A stretch of 46,893 nt of DNA. Origin: Alphaproteobacteria bacterium (lineage in GTDB: Bacteria; Pseudomonadota; Alphaproteobacteria; UBA11136). The number at the start of each line of letters is the position of its first letter. The stretch's first letter is position 1. Location: the NCBI GenBank assembly GCA_016776635.1, contig JADHSZ010000015.1, positions 1 through 46,893 on the forward strand, in the 5' to 3' direction. Both the position numbers and the translations under genes were made by a program. Positions 32,778 through 41,948 of the stretch are shown here, one piece after another. Below the pieces are notes generated by a model. The model made no database searches, was not told where the DNA came from, and worked only from the letters and a program-made list of their open reading frames with translations.

Positions 32778-33400
32778 TCGCGTGGTCCCTGTGGTCCCTG
32801 CCGCCCCCGCAGGACCACGGAAAGGCTCCATAGCGTATAGACCACCGCGCCGGCGGCGCTGAGGGCAAAAAACGGCGTCAGGAATCCGGCCCAGGTGATG
32901 GGTCCGATGAGATAGATGCCGTCTTCAAGTTCGAATCCCGCAAATCCCGGATATCCAACGGTATCGCCTTCCTTGAGCTGGCTCTGTTTGTCGATTCGCA
33001 AATTGAGGAACATGGAGAGCACGGCGCCGCCGGCCGCGGCTAGCCCCAGGACGATGGCCCATTCGCCGAGAAAGGACTCCCGCGCCCCGATGCCGATGCC
33101 GAGAAACAGTCCGCCGTAACTCAAGCCCCCGACCGCATAGTCGAGATAATAGCCGAGACGGGATGCCTTCCCCGTCATCCGGGCTAACTCGCCGTCGAAA
33201 TGATCCATAAAACGGGCCAGGATGAACAACCCCGCCGCCCAGTTGGCCGCCGTTTCATCCCCCACCGCGAACAAGGCGGCGGCGGCCAGCGCCAGCACAA
33301 GAGTAAAGACGGTTATTTGGTTGGGGGTGATGGGCGTGCGGGCCAGGGGACGGACCATGATTCTGGCCAGTCTCTGGTCCCAGGGAGGGGTCTGTTTCAT
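32768..33400 (-). CDS. CDP-alcohol phosphatidyltransferase-like protein B (fourth Asp missing)
   Basis: A 210-residue membrane protein starting at 'MKQTPPWDQRLARIMV'. The signature has D66, D69, G70, A73-R74, G83 and D87 ('MDHFDGELARM...GYYLD'), but the expected fourth Asp is Gly91. It is paralogous to the 31171-31791 protein, sharing 'FAGFE.ED..Y..GP.TW.G' in the second half. The start at 33400 overlaps the hpnL stop by ATGA, so hpnL and this gene form an operon. Loss of the same residue in both copies suggests a subfamily property and not random decay. Confidence 0.85.
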   Translation of the reverse strand: MKQTPPWDQRLARIMVRPLARTPITPNQITVFTLVLALAAAALFAVGDETAANWAAGLFILARFMDHFDGELARMTGKASRLGYYLDYAVGGLSYGGLFLGIGIGARESFLGEWAIVLGLAAAGGAVLSMFLNLRIDKQSQLKEGDTVGYPGFAGFELEDGIYLIGPITWAGFLTPFFALSAAGAVVYTLWSLSVVLRGRQGPQGPRDQT

Positions 33401-34455
33401 GTGCGGGGTTTCCGTGGCGGGGCAGGTTCCCCGGAGACGTCCGGCTCTCCAGAGATTTCCGGGGAGACTTCCTCGGCCATTTGCGGTGAGAAGGCAGACA
33501 ACCCGCCCAACAGCATGCCCCATGCAATCCAGACGATTTCCCGGAACCTGCGGATCATGGCCACGGCCAGACCCAGTACGCCCCGGCCCGTCATGGCTTC
33601 GATGACGATCATGAAGGCCCCTTCCTGGATACCAAGGGCTCCCGGAATGAAAAAGGCGCCGCTGCGTACCAGCTGGGCGATGGCCTCGATGATCCAGGCT
33701 TCGCCGAAGGTCACCGGGTGGCCGAGGAAAAGCAGCGTGACATACAATTCCAGGGCGCCGATCACCCAGTTGATGAAGGCCAGAACAAGCGCCAGCAGGA
33801 AACGTCGGCGATGACGGGTGTAGAAATGGATCAGCCGGTCTTCCATATCGTGGATGTGATGGAGAAGGTTCTCCAGGAAACGTCCAAGCCGCGTTTGCGC
33901 CATCCAGGTTCCGGTGAGGGAGGAGATTTTGTAACGCTGTACCAGGAAAAGCAGGACGATGCCTGCCGTGAAGGCGATAAGCCCGGCTCCGGCCACGAGG
34001 TTGTAGGAGGGCGGCAGCGCTTCGATTGTAAGCATGAGGCCGAATCCGGCGCCGAGAAACGCGATCAGGGCCAGAAGATTCGTCGTCTTGGCGATGATGA
34101 GAGAGGCCGTGCCCTCGCGGTAGCCCATGCCGAAATGTTTTTTAAGAAGGACAGCCTTTACCGGTTCGCCGCCCATGGTGGCCAGTGGCGTCGTGTTATT
34201 GACGGCCTCGCCGACCATACGGATTTTCCAAACCCTATAAATGGTTAGCGAATCGAAATTTAGGGGAAGCAGGGCTAGTTGCCAGGAAACGGAATCGATG
34301 ACGAAGGCAATCAGATAGAGGGCGAGGATTACCCCTATTCCCCACCCCACCCGCACGGTCTCGTCCCATAATTGGCCGAGATCGGTATGGGCAAGGACGA
34401 GGGCAAGAAGGCCAAGGCCAACGAGCAAATAGAGAAATTTAAGATTCTTCACCAC
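33397..34455 (-). CDS. hpnL: Hopanoid-associated membrane protein HpnL (LPG-synthase TM-like)
   Basis: A 352-residue protein with 7-8 membrane helices of the lysylphosphatidylglycerol synthase transmembrane (UPF0104) type. Conserved points are 'EAVNNTTPLATMGGEPVKAVLLKKHFG' (in part; the GGEP segment) and 'LVRSGAFFIPGALGIQEGAF'. HpnL is found in hopanoid clusters with an unproven role, perhaps as a flippase or lipid transferase membrane part. The C-terminal tail after residue ~335 is Pro/Glu-rich and low complexity. It is the first gene of a two-gene minus-strand unit. Confidence 0.9.
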   Translation of the reverse strand: MVKNLKFLYLLVGLGLLALVLAHTDLGQLWDETVRVGWGIGVILALYLIAFVIDSVSWQLALLPLNFDSLTIYRVWKIRMVGEAVNNTTPLATMGGEPVKAVLLKKHFGMGYREGTASLIIAKTTNLLALIAFLGAGFGLMLTIEALPPSYNLVAGAGLIAFTAGIVLLFLVQRYKISSLTGTWMAQTRLGRFLENLLHHIHDMEDRLIHFYTRHRRRFLLALVLAFINWVIGALELYVTLLFLGHPVTFGEAWIIEAIAQLVRSGAFFIPGALGIQEGAFMIVIEAMTGRGVLGLAVAMIRRFREIVWIAWGMLLGGLSAFSPQMAEEVSPEISGEPDVSGEPAPPRKPRT

Positions 34456-34742
34456 GGGTTTCCAGAATGGGTGACGGATACTTTTGTCCCGGATACTTTT
34501 TCCAGCATGCGCCAGGGAATCTTCTTATGACACAGGGCTTCGTCCATATATAGCTTCCGGGCCTTCATTCGGGCATAAGCGGATGAAAATACGAGATTGA
34601 GAATTGCATTGTCTCTTTTCTTTTGCGGCGCCATATGAAAATTAGACCCGTGCATATCCTTATGGCAGGGGGATTTGTGGCAGGTCTCCCAACGTGTTAA
34701 GAAACACATTGCCTTTTTAAGTCGTCACTATGGAAGAGTCCT

Positions 34743-35705
34743 ATGGCCGCTAAACAAAATCTGCGGGTCATCCTCGCCCGTCCCAGGGGATTTTGCGCCG
34801 GTGTGGAGCGGGCCATCGAAATCGTCGAGCGGGCTTTGAATCTCTACGGGCCTCCGGTCTATGTGCGCCATGAAATCGTCCATAACAAACGGGTGGTGGA
34901 AGGCCTGAAAGACAAGGGCGCGGTATTCGTCGAGGAGCTTGATGAAATCCCCGATGGCGGCGTGACGATCTTCAGCGCCCATGGTGTTGCCCAGACGGTG
35001 GAGGACACCGCCAATGCTCGCAATCTTCCTCTTCTTGACGCCACCTGTCCTCTGGTGGCGAAGGTGCATAAGGAAGGCCAGGGCTATGCCGAAGACGACT
35101 ACGAAGTGGTGTTGATCGGGCATGAGGGCCATCCGGAAGTGGAAGGCACCATGGGCCGCATTCCCGGCAAGGTCTATCTTGTGTCCAGCGCCGAGGACGT
35201 TTTCAAGCTGGACGTCTCCGCCCCGGACAAGCTTTCCTATGTCAGCCAGACCACGCTTTCGGTGGACGATACACGAGACACCATTGAGGCGCTCAAGACC
35301 CGCTTTCCCACGATCATCGGCCCCGACGTAAAGGACATATGCTACGCCACGCAGAACCGCCAGACCTCGGTGCGCGAGCTTTCACGGCGGGTTGATATGC
35401 TTCTGGTGGTGGGGGCCAGCAACAGTTCAAATTCCAACCGTCTTCAGGAAATTGGCGCCGAGACGGGGGTGGCCACCCATCTGATTGAGGATCCCCAGGT
35501 GTTTGATCCGGCTTGGCTGGAAGACGTGAACACCTTGGGTATCACCGCCGGTGCCTCGACGCCCGAGGAGCTGGTTCAGGAATTGATCGATAGACTCCGC
35601 GAGTGCCGGAAAGTAAAACTCGAATCTTCAGAAGGGGAGGACGAAAACGTCCAGTTCAAGCTGCCCCCGCAATTGTCCGCAGACGTGACATCCCAACGGG
35701 CCTGA
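34743..35705 (+). CDS. ispH: 4-Hydroxy-3-methylbut-2-enyl diphosphate reductase
   Basis: A 320-residue [4Fe-4S] enzyme, the last step of the MEP pathway, giving IPP and DMAPP. The three cluster cysteines are C18 ('[12 protein letters not shown]'), C102 ('DATCPLV') and C200 ('[10 protein letters not shown]'). '[12 protein letters not shown]' and '[11 protein letters not shown]' complete the signature. GGAAGAG precedes the ATG at 34743. It stands directly before hpnH, and isoprenoid supply is needed for the squalene made by HpnCDE. Confidence 0.96.
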   Translation: MAAKQNLRVILARPRGFCAGVERAIEIVERALNLYGPPVYVRHEIVHNKRVVEGLKDKGAVFVEELDEIPDGGVTIFSAHGVAQTVEDTANARNLPLLDATCPLVAKVHKEGQGYAEDDYEVVLIGHEGHPEVEGTMGRIPGKVYLVSSAEDVFKLDVSAPDKLSYVSQTTLSVDDTRDTIEALKTRFPTIIGPDVKDICYATQNRQTSVRELSRRVDMLLVVGASNSSNSNRLQEIGAETGVATHLIEDPQVFDPAWLEDVNTLGITAGASTPEELVQELIDRLRECRKVKLESSEGEDENVQFKLPPQLSADVTSQRA

Positions 35706-35735
35706 CGCAGGAAAACAACCGGAAAAGACATCTTC

Positions 35736-36908
35736 GTGGCGATTCCTCTTATTCAACAAATGCGCGTCGGCGCCTATATCGTCAAACAGCGCCTGTTTGG
35801 GGTTAAGCGCTATCCCCTGGTGTTGATGCTGGAACCTCTGTTCCGCTGTAATCTTGCCTGTGCGGGATGCGGCAAGATCGATTATCCCGATGACATTCTC
35901 AACAAACGCCTGAGCGTCCAGGAATGCCTTGATGCGGTTGATGAATGCGGTGCGCCCATCGTTTCCATTCCCGGAGGGGAGCCTCTGCTGCATCGGGAGA
36001 TCAAGGAGATTGTTGAAGGCCTGATCGCGAGAAAAAAATTCGTTTATCTTTGCACCAATGCCCTGTTGCTGGAAAAGCGCTTCGATCTGTTCAAGCCCAG
36101 CCCCTATCTCACCTTTTCAATTCATCTTGATGGCGACAGGGAAATACACGATGCGGCGGTGTGCCAGGACGGCGTGTTCGAACAGGCGGTGAGCGCCATC
36201 CGCGAAGCCCATAAGAGAGGGTTCCGGGTCAATATCAACGCCACCCTTTTCGAGGGCGTTGACGCGGAACGTATGGCAAAATTTTTCGACTATATGATGG
36301 AGCTTGAAGTGGAGGGGATCACCGTCTCTCCCGGCTTTTCCTATGAAAGGGCGCCGGATCAGGATCACTTCCTCAACCGGGAGAAAACCCGTCAGTTGTT
36401 CCGGGATATTTTTAGTCGCAACGGGAAGGGCGACGGGAAGAAAAAGTGGCAATTCAGCCATTCTTCCCTGTTCCTGGACTTCCTGGCCGGCAACCAGACC
36501 TATCACTGTACGCCCTGGGGCAATCCGACCCGCAACGTGTTCGGCTGGCAGCGGCCCTGTTACCTTCTCGGCGAGGGCTATGCCGGGAGCTTCAGGGAGT
36601 TGATGGAAGAAACCGACTGGCAGACCTACGGCACCGGAAATTACGAAAAATGCGCCGACTGTATGGCCCATTGCGGATACGAGGCCTCGGCGGTGACGGA
36701 TATCGTGACCAAGCCGTGGAAGGCTGTCGCCCTGGCCCTGCGCGGCATCAGAACCGAAGGCCCGATGGCGCCGGATATTGTTCTTGGGAACGCCCGCCCC
36801 GCCGAGTACGTCTTCGCCGAGCAGGTTGAGTCCGCCATGGAGGAAGGCGCGGAGTCGAAACCGCGAAACTCAGGAGAAAGAAAGGCCACTGTCTGCGACG
36901 CGGCGTAG
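35736..36908 (+). CDS. hpnH: Radical SAM adenosylhopane synthase HpnH
   Basis: A 390-residue radical SAM enzyme that adds 5'-deoxyadenosine to diploptene, the first step of the C35 side chain. The cluster motif is C38-x3-C42-x2-C45 ('[11 protein letters not shown]'), followed by '[10 protein letters not shown]' (SAM-binding GGEP). The C-terminal part is SPASM-like, with '[15 protein letters not shown]'. The start is a GTG at 35736, giving '[16 protein letters not shown]', standard for HpnH. It lies 30 bases after ispH. The last 39 bases overlap the 3' end of hpnG on the other strand. Confidence 0.95.
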   Translation: MAIPLIQQMRVGAYIVKQRLFGVKRYPLVLMLEPLFRCNLACAGCGKIDYPDDILNKRLSVQECLDAVDECGAPIVSIPGGEPLLHREIKEIVEGLIARKKFVYLCTNALLLEKRFDLFKPSPYLTFSIHLDGDREIHDAAVCQDGVFEQAVSAIREAHKRGFRVNINATLFEGVDAERMAKFFDYMMELEVEGITVSPGFSYERAPDQDHFLNREKTRQLFRDIFSRNGKGDGKKKWQFSHSSLFLDFLAGNQTYHCTPWGNPTRNVFGWQRPCYLLGEGYAGSFRELMEETDWQTYGTGNYEKCADCMAHCGYEASAVTDIVTKPWKAVALALRGIRTEGPMAPDIVLGNARPAEYVFAEQVESAMEEGAESKPRNSGERKATVCDAA

Positions 36909-37544
36909 GGTGCGCAGTCCTTTTCGCATATCTCGACTGAGCCGCAGCAGGTCGGGCAACTCCCACGGGCGAAGCAACAGATTTCCCAGTACCGCCAGGG
37001 TGCGGGTATGGCCGTCCGGGCCCAGGCCACCCACGGCGGAGGTCGGCACGGCCCTGTGCGCGGGGTCGGCGATGGCCCGCAGAACCAGAAACGGCAGGCC
37101 GGCCTTCGATGCCACCCTGGCCACGGCGTGGCTTTCCATATCCACTGCCACCGCCCCGGTGGCCTCAAAAAGGTCGCTCTTGGCCCGGGGCGATGTGATG
37201 ACATGGTCGCTGCCGGCGATTTCGGCGATAGTTAGAGGGCCGGGGGTCAGTTCCACAATATGATTGCGCCAAGCGGTATCGGTCCCGATTTTCTCCCCTT
37301 CCGGCGTAATGACCATGGTGGCTACAACCAGAAACCCCGGGGGCAGGGAGGGGTCGAGTCCGCCGCCGACGCCAAAGCTCACCAGTCCCGTGGCGCCGGA
37401 ATCAACCATTTGTTGGGCGCCTTCGGCGGCCCGGTCCGGGTGGCCGCCGGAACAAAAGGTGGAACAGGGGATGCGTTCAAGATGCGCGGCCTCGGCTACG
37501 AGGCCGGTCACGAAACCGGGGTTGTCTGGTGGGGTAAAGGTCAC
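36870..37544 (-). CDS. hpnG: Hopanoid nucleoside phosphorylase HpnG
   Basis: A 224-residue protein of the purine-nucleoside-phosphorylase/uridine-phosphorylase family, acting after HpnH to remove adenine from adenosylhopane. '[12 protein letters not shown]' and '[13 protein letters not shown]' (phosphorylase nucleoside-binding motif) are present. The start overlaps the shc stop by ATGA, so it is translated with shc. Assignment comes from family and context. Confidence 0.92.
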   Translation of the reverse strand: MTFTPPDNPGFVTGLVAEAAHLERIPCSTFCSGGHPDRAAEGAQQMVDSGATGLVSFGVGGGLDPSLPPGFLVVATMVITPEGEKIGTDTAWRNHIVELTPGPLTIAEIAGSDHVITSPRAKSDLFEATGAVAVDMESHAVARVASKAGLPFLVLRAIADPAHRAVPTSAVGGLGPDGHTRTLAVLGNLLLRPWELPDLLRLSRDMRKGLRTLRRVADSGLSFS

Positions 37545-39481
37545 ATTCCGTAAGGGACGGTTCTGGTGTTTCCCCGCAGCAGATTGCGATACCGGGACAG
37601 CGCCCAGAGGGGGAAATACTTGGCATATCCGTGATAGCGCAGATAGAAGACCCGTGGGAAACCGACGGCGGTATAGAGATCTTCGTCCCAGCGGGGGCCG
37701 CTTCGGGGAGAGACAAGAAGATAATCGATGCCGCGCCTCACGGCGTCGCTTTTTACCTCACCGGCGGCCATCAGCCCCAATACCGCCCAGGCGGTCTGGG
37801 ACGGGGTGCTGTCCTTGGCCTCGCCCTTGCGTTCCGGCCAGTAGGTAGCGCCGTCTTCGCCCCATCCTCCGTCATCCCGTTGGCGGGATTTAAGCCAATC
37901 CACGGCCTTGCGGATATGGGGGGTGTCCACGTCCTCCCCGGCGGCGTTGAAGGCGCTCAAGGCCGACCATGTGCCGTAGATATAATTGCTTCCCCAGCGC
38001 CCGAACCAGGAGCCGTCCTCTTCCTGGTTTTGCCTTAAATATTCCAGCCCCAGGGAAAGGGCGGGGTGAGTTTTCCCATAGCCGAGCTGGGCCAGCATGC
38101 TGACACAGCGGGCCGTAACGTCCGCGGTGGGGGGATCAAGAAGTGCGCCGTGATCGGCAAAGGGGATGTGATCGAGATAGTAATGGGTGCCGTCGGCATC
38201 GAAGGCGCCCCAGCCGCCATTCTGGTTCTGCATGCCGATGATCCATTCGGTGGCGCGGGTAATGGCGTGCTGGTAATGGCGGTGGCCGCTGCGGTCCAGC
38301 GCCATGACCACAACCGCCGTATCGTCCACGTCCGGGTAATAGTCATTCCAGTATTGAAAGGCCCAGCCGCCGGGACGAAGGTTCGGCCGGTCAATGGCCC
38401 AATCGCCCTTCACATCAAGAATCTGCCGGTCAACCAGCCAATCCATGGCGCTGCGGATGCACGGGCCGTCATGGGGCTCCCCGGTCACCATCAGGGCCTG
38501 GACCGCAAGGCCCGTATCCCAAATCGGGGAAAGGCAGGGCTGGCAGAATCCCTGCTCCTCCTCCAGATAAAGGAGCTTGCGAACGGCTTTTTTGGCAATG
38601 GCGAGATCGGGGTGGTCCTTGGGATAGCCCAAGGCGTGATATGCCATGACGGCATTGGCTATGGCCGGGAAGATTCCGCCCAGGCCGTCTTCGCCGTTCA
38701 GGCGTTCCTTGCACCATTTTATGGCTACGTCGATGCCTCGTTTGCGGATTGCCTTGGGAAAGAACGGCTCGATAACCTGCAGAACCTTGTCGATGGCGAG
38801 GAAAACCTCGCCCCAGGGGTCTCCCGTGGGATTGGTGATATAGCGGCGATGTTTCTCGGGCGGGGTAACGAACAGTTCCTGCACGTTGACGTTACGGGGA
38901 TTGACCGCTTTGGGTTTCAAGGCCATGAGCACAAGCAGAGGAACGATCACGGTCCGTGACCAATAGGAAACCTTGCTCAGGTGAAAGGGAAACCAAACCG
39001 GCAGCATCATGATTTCCACCGGCATGACTGGAACCGCGCGCCAGGGTGTTTCGCCGAACAGACACAGCGCGATGCGGGTAAAGACATTGCTTGTGGCCGC
39101 GCCACCTTTGGCGAGAATGGCTTCGCGGGCCTGTTTCATGTGGGGGGCGTTGATGTCGTCACCGACGATCTTCAGGGCGAAATAGGCCTTAACGGTACAG
39201 CTCACATCCATATCGCCGGCATGGAACAGGGGCCATCCCCCATCATCCCCTTGTATGGAACGGATATAATTGGCGAGCTTGGCCTCGATATCTTCTTCCA
39301 CCTCTCCGATGAAGTGGTTGAGCAGGATATATTCGGACGGGATGGTGGCGTCCGCCTCGAGCTTGAAGACCCAATGCCCGTCATCATGCTGGGTTTCTTT
39401 TAGTGCTTTCCAGGCGTCATCAATGACCGCTTCAACGGCCTTCAGATGATCGTCTTCGGAATCGTTGAACGTGTTCAGCAT
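37541..39481 (-). CDS. shc: Squalene-hopene cyclase
   Basis: A 646-residue cyclase converting squalene to hopene and hopanol. The acid motif DVDDTA is at residues 384-389. QW-type repeats are spread through the chain ('QGDDGGW', 'QNQNGGWGAFD', 'QNQEEDGSWFGRWG', 'RQRDDGGWGED'). A membrane-contact region lies around 150-190. Length is normal, and there are no frameshifts. It is called hpnF in hopanoid nomenclature. It follows hpnC-D-E on the same strand, completing the FPP-to-hopene route. Confidence 0.96.
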   Translation of the reverse strand: MLNTFNDSEDDHLKAVEAVIDDAWKALKETQHDDGHWVFKLEADATIPSEYILLNHFIGEVEEDIEAKLANYIRSIQGDDGGWPLFHAGDMDVSCTVKAYFALKIVGDDINAPHMKQAREAILAKGGAATSNVFTRIALCLFGETPWRAVPVMPVEIMMLPVWFPFHLSKVSYWSRTVIVPLLVLMALKPKAVNPRNVNVQELFVTPPEKHRRYITNPTGDPWGEVFLAIDKVLQVIEPFFPKAIRKRGIDVAIKWCKERLNGEDGLGGIFPAIANAVMAYHALGYPKDHPDLAIAKKAVRKLLYLEEEQGFCQPCLSPIWDTGLAVQALMVTGEPHDGPCIRSAMDWLVDRQILDVKGDWAIDRPNLRPGGWAFQYWNDYYPDVDDTAVVVMALDRSGHRHYQHAITRATEWIIGMQNQNGGWGAFDADGTHYYLDHIPFADHGALLDPPTADVTARCVSMLAQLGYGKTHPALSLGLEYLRQNQEEDGSWFGRWGSNYIYGTWSALSAFNAAGEDVDTPHIRKAVDWLKSRQRDDGGWGEDGATYWPERKGEAKDSTPSQTAWAVLGLMAAGEVKSDAVRRGIDYLLVSPRSGPRWDEDLYTAVGFPRVFYLRYHGYAKYFPLWALSRYRNLLRGNTRTVPYGM

Positions 39482-39569
39482 GAATCAGAAATGCTCCGTC
39501 GCGTGGGACGCAGGAGGTATCTTGACAAAGAAGGGGTTGTCAAGGCCAGAGATCATTCAAAACACCCCG

Positions 39570-40913
39570 TCAGGTGCGTTCCCCGTTATTTTCCATGATA
39601 GCGGCGGCGGCGGCAAATCCCGATTCTATAGCACCCTCTATGGTGGCGGGAAGGCCGGTATCCGTCCAATCGCCCGCCAGGAAAAGATTGTTACAGGATG
39701 TTCTGGTTCTTGCCCTGAAAGCAAGCTGATCCGGGGTCTGTGCAAAGGTGGCGCGTTTCTCCTTGATGACGCGGTAGGGGGGTAAGGGACGGTCTGCGTC
39801 CATGTCCAGGACGCGGGCGATCTCGGGCCAGATGCATTGCGCGATGGTTTCGGCGGACTCTTGGGCCAGTTTATCGGCGGCGCTGACCGTTACCGAAGCC
39901 ACATCGCCACGAAGAAAAAGCCATTGTGCGTGTCCGCCGATGATGCCCGTAAGGCGGGTTTCCCCAATATCGCTGGTATCGCCGGTATCTGTGGGTGGCG
40001 GTTGCGATAGCCGGAAATGAACATTGACGATGGTGCGGCTTTCGCTGGGAACGGATAATTCCGGGAGCAGGGAGGATGCCGCCTCCGGGGGGACGGCCAG
40101 AATCACATAATCCTTGTCCGTAACCGGGATCGCGCCGGAGGAAAAGTCGAGTTCCGTGACGGCGTTGCCGTTATTGTCCGCGCCGGTCTGCAAGCTTCGA
40201 ATCCGGGTCTGAAAGTTGATTTTGGCCTCCTGTCCGGAAAGCCAGGCCAGCGCCGGATCGACGAAGGTTCCGGACAATCCCTGGCGGGTGAAACAAGGGC
40301 GACAAGCGGCTTCTCCTTTACCAAAGGTCAGCCGGATCACCGGCCATAACAGGCGGGCCGCACCTTCATGGGCGCCGGCGTTGAGTACGGCAACGGCCAG
40401 GGGTTCCCAGAAACGCTCGTAAACGGGCCGCGAGGTATCAAAACAGTCCGCCACGGTCTTGTCAGGCCTTGCCCAGGCGAGGCCCAGAGCAGCGAAATAA
40501 TCCCAGGGCCGGGAACCCGGCACGCGCCTCGATTGCGAAAATATCCACCAGGGAACACGTCCCCGGTTAGGGCGGACGGACCATCGTTTGCCGTCGCGGA
40601 TGTCAACGAAGGGGTAAACCGCGCGCGGTGCCACGGATAGTTCCCCCTGAGCGCCAATGGCATGGAGATAGTCCATGGTAGCCCTGTTGCCGCTGAGCAG
40701 GAGGTGGTTGCCGTTATCGATGAGGCGATCCAGCGTGGTTTCAAACAGGGAACGGCACCGTCCCCCGGCATGGTCCGCGGATTCATAGAGTGTGGGCCGG
40801 TATCCGGCCTGGGCCAGCCTCACGGCGCTGGCCAGGCCAGCGAGGCCGGCGCCGATGATATGAACGGTGCCTTCCCTGGGGTTATGGGATTTCTTTGACA
40901 TGGGAGCCGACAT
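39570..40913 (-). CDS. hpnE: Hydroxysqualene dehydroxylase HpnE
   Basis: A 447-residue flavin amine-oxidase-fold enzyme that reduces hydroxysqualene to squalene. The N-terminal 'VHIIGAGLAGLASAVRLAQAG' (in part) is the FAD Rossmann motif, followed by 'GGRCRSLFE'. The C-terminal 'LFLAGDWTDTGLPATIEGAIESG' (in part) closes the FAD site. The start at 40913 or 40901 (two nearby ATGs) keeps the gene just after hpnD (stop at 40921). A frame extending further upstream lies inside hpnD and is not used. Confidence 0.93.
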   Translation of the reverse strand: MSAPMSKKSHNPREGTVHIIGAGLAGLASAVRLAQAGYRPTLYESADHAGGRCRSLFETTLDRLIDNGNHLLLSGNRATMDYLHAIGAQGELSVAPRAVYPFVDIRDGKRWSVRPNRGRVPWWIFSQSRRVPGSRPWDYFAALGLAWARPDKTVADCFDTSRPVYERFWEPLAVAVLNAGAHEGAARLLWPVIRLTFGKGEAACRPCFTRQGLSGTFVDPALAWLSGQEAKINFQTRIRSLQTGADNNGNAVTELDFSSGAIPVTDKDYVILAVPPEAASSLLPELSVPSESRTIVNVHFRLSQPPPTDTGDTSDIGETRLTGIIGGHAQWLFLRGDVASVTVSAADKLAQESAETIAQCIWPEIARVLDMDADRPLPPYRVIKEKRATFAQTPDQLAFRARTRTSCNNLFLAGDWTDTGLPATIEGAIESGFAAAAAIMENNGERT

Positions 40914-40920
40914 CACGGGA

Positions 40921-41787
40921 TTAAAAAAAGCCGTAGCGCAGGGCGATCCAGAGTTTCTGCGGTTTTGGCACGCGTACCGGCTCATCGAGCCTTTCCCATC
41001 CCCTTTTGATGAGGCGCGCGAGGATACCGCGATAAATGGCCCCCATGATACGGGCCGGCCGCAAGGCGTTTTTATCACAATCCTCCATGGCCGTTGCCGC
41101 ATCGTCGAAATGGCGCTGCGCAAGTTGCGCCAGATCGGTGCAGACATCCTTGATGGCGGGATGGCGCAGAACCGTGCGGGGGTCGGTATTCGTAATGCCG
41201 TGGGCGAGAAGTATTTCCTTGGGCAGGTAAAGGCGTCCCCGGGCCGCGTCTTCGTGAATGTCCCGCAGGATGTTTGTGGTCTGAAGGGCGTGACCTAAAG
41301 CCAGGGCATGGTCCACGGCGCGGGGGCTGGAATCTCCGAAGGCACGGGTTGAAAGAAGACCCACGGCGCCCGCCACACGGGAACAGTAGAGTTCAAAATT
41401 CTTCATGTCGGGACCACGCATCTGTTCGCGCGCGTCCATTTCCATGCCGTCAATGATGGCGAGAAAATCATGCTTTTGGAGATCAAATTCGCGAACCGGC
41501 CCCAGCAGGGCGCGAGATGTGGGATATTCCGGGCACCCTGCGAACAGGCGGTCAATTTCCTCACGCCATTGCGCCAGCTGAGCCAGCTTCTCCGCTTCGC
41601 CTTCGCTGCTGTCGGCGATGTCGTCCACTTCGCGGCAAAAGGCGTATATGGCAAACATGCCATCGCGACGATTCGGGGGCAGAATACGCATGCCCAGGTA
41701 AAAAGAGGTGCCAGAAGCCTTGACCACCTCATAAACATGCTCACGGGCGTCGGGATCGGCTGCCGTATTTGTGGCCATATGGTTCAT
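40921..41787 (-). CDS. hpnD: Presqualene diphosphate synthase HpnD
   Basis: A 288-residue squalene/phytoene-synthase-like protein that joins two farnesyl diphosphates. The Asp-rich motifs are 'CREVDDIADS' (DDIAD at 55-59) and 'NILRDIHEDAARGRLYLP'. The ATG at 41787 follows an AAAGGAG; ATGs at 41814 and 41778 are alternatives. It lies between hpnC (gap about 160 bases) and hpnE. Confidence 0.93.
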   Translation of the reverse strand: MNHMATNTAADPDAREHVYEVVKASGTSFYLGMRILPPNRRDGMFAIYAFCREVDDIADSSEGEAEKLAQLAQWREEIDRLFAGCPEYPTSRALLGPVREFDLQKHDFLAIIDGMEMDAREQMRGPDMKNFELYCSRVAGAVGLLSTRAFGDSSPRAVDHALALGHALQTTNILRDIHEDAARGRLYLPKEILLAHGITNTDPRTVLRHPAIKDVCTDLAQLAQRHFDDAATAMEDCDKNALRPARIMGAIYRGILARLIKRGWERLDEPVRVPKPQKLWIALRYGFF

Positions 41788-41948
41788 CCCTGGGCGGGCT
41801 CCTTTCCCGTTCACGGCTGTTTATGGCCGCGTTGGCACCCTACGTATGGTCCGCACAGGCCTCAAGAAAAAACACGGATCAGATGCTTTTCCTTGAGGGA
41901 TTGGAAAATGGGGATTAGAGGGCGATATGAAGAACATCCCGTTGGTGT

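Noticed and set aside
34449..34709. 86-residue minus-strand frame upstream of hpnL
   Set aside because: Composition is not coding-like (mixed Cys, His, Met, Trp), there is no good ribosome-binding site, and no family was recognised.
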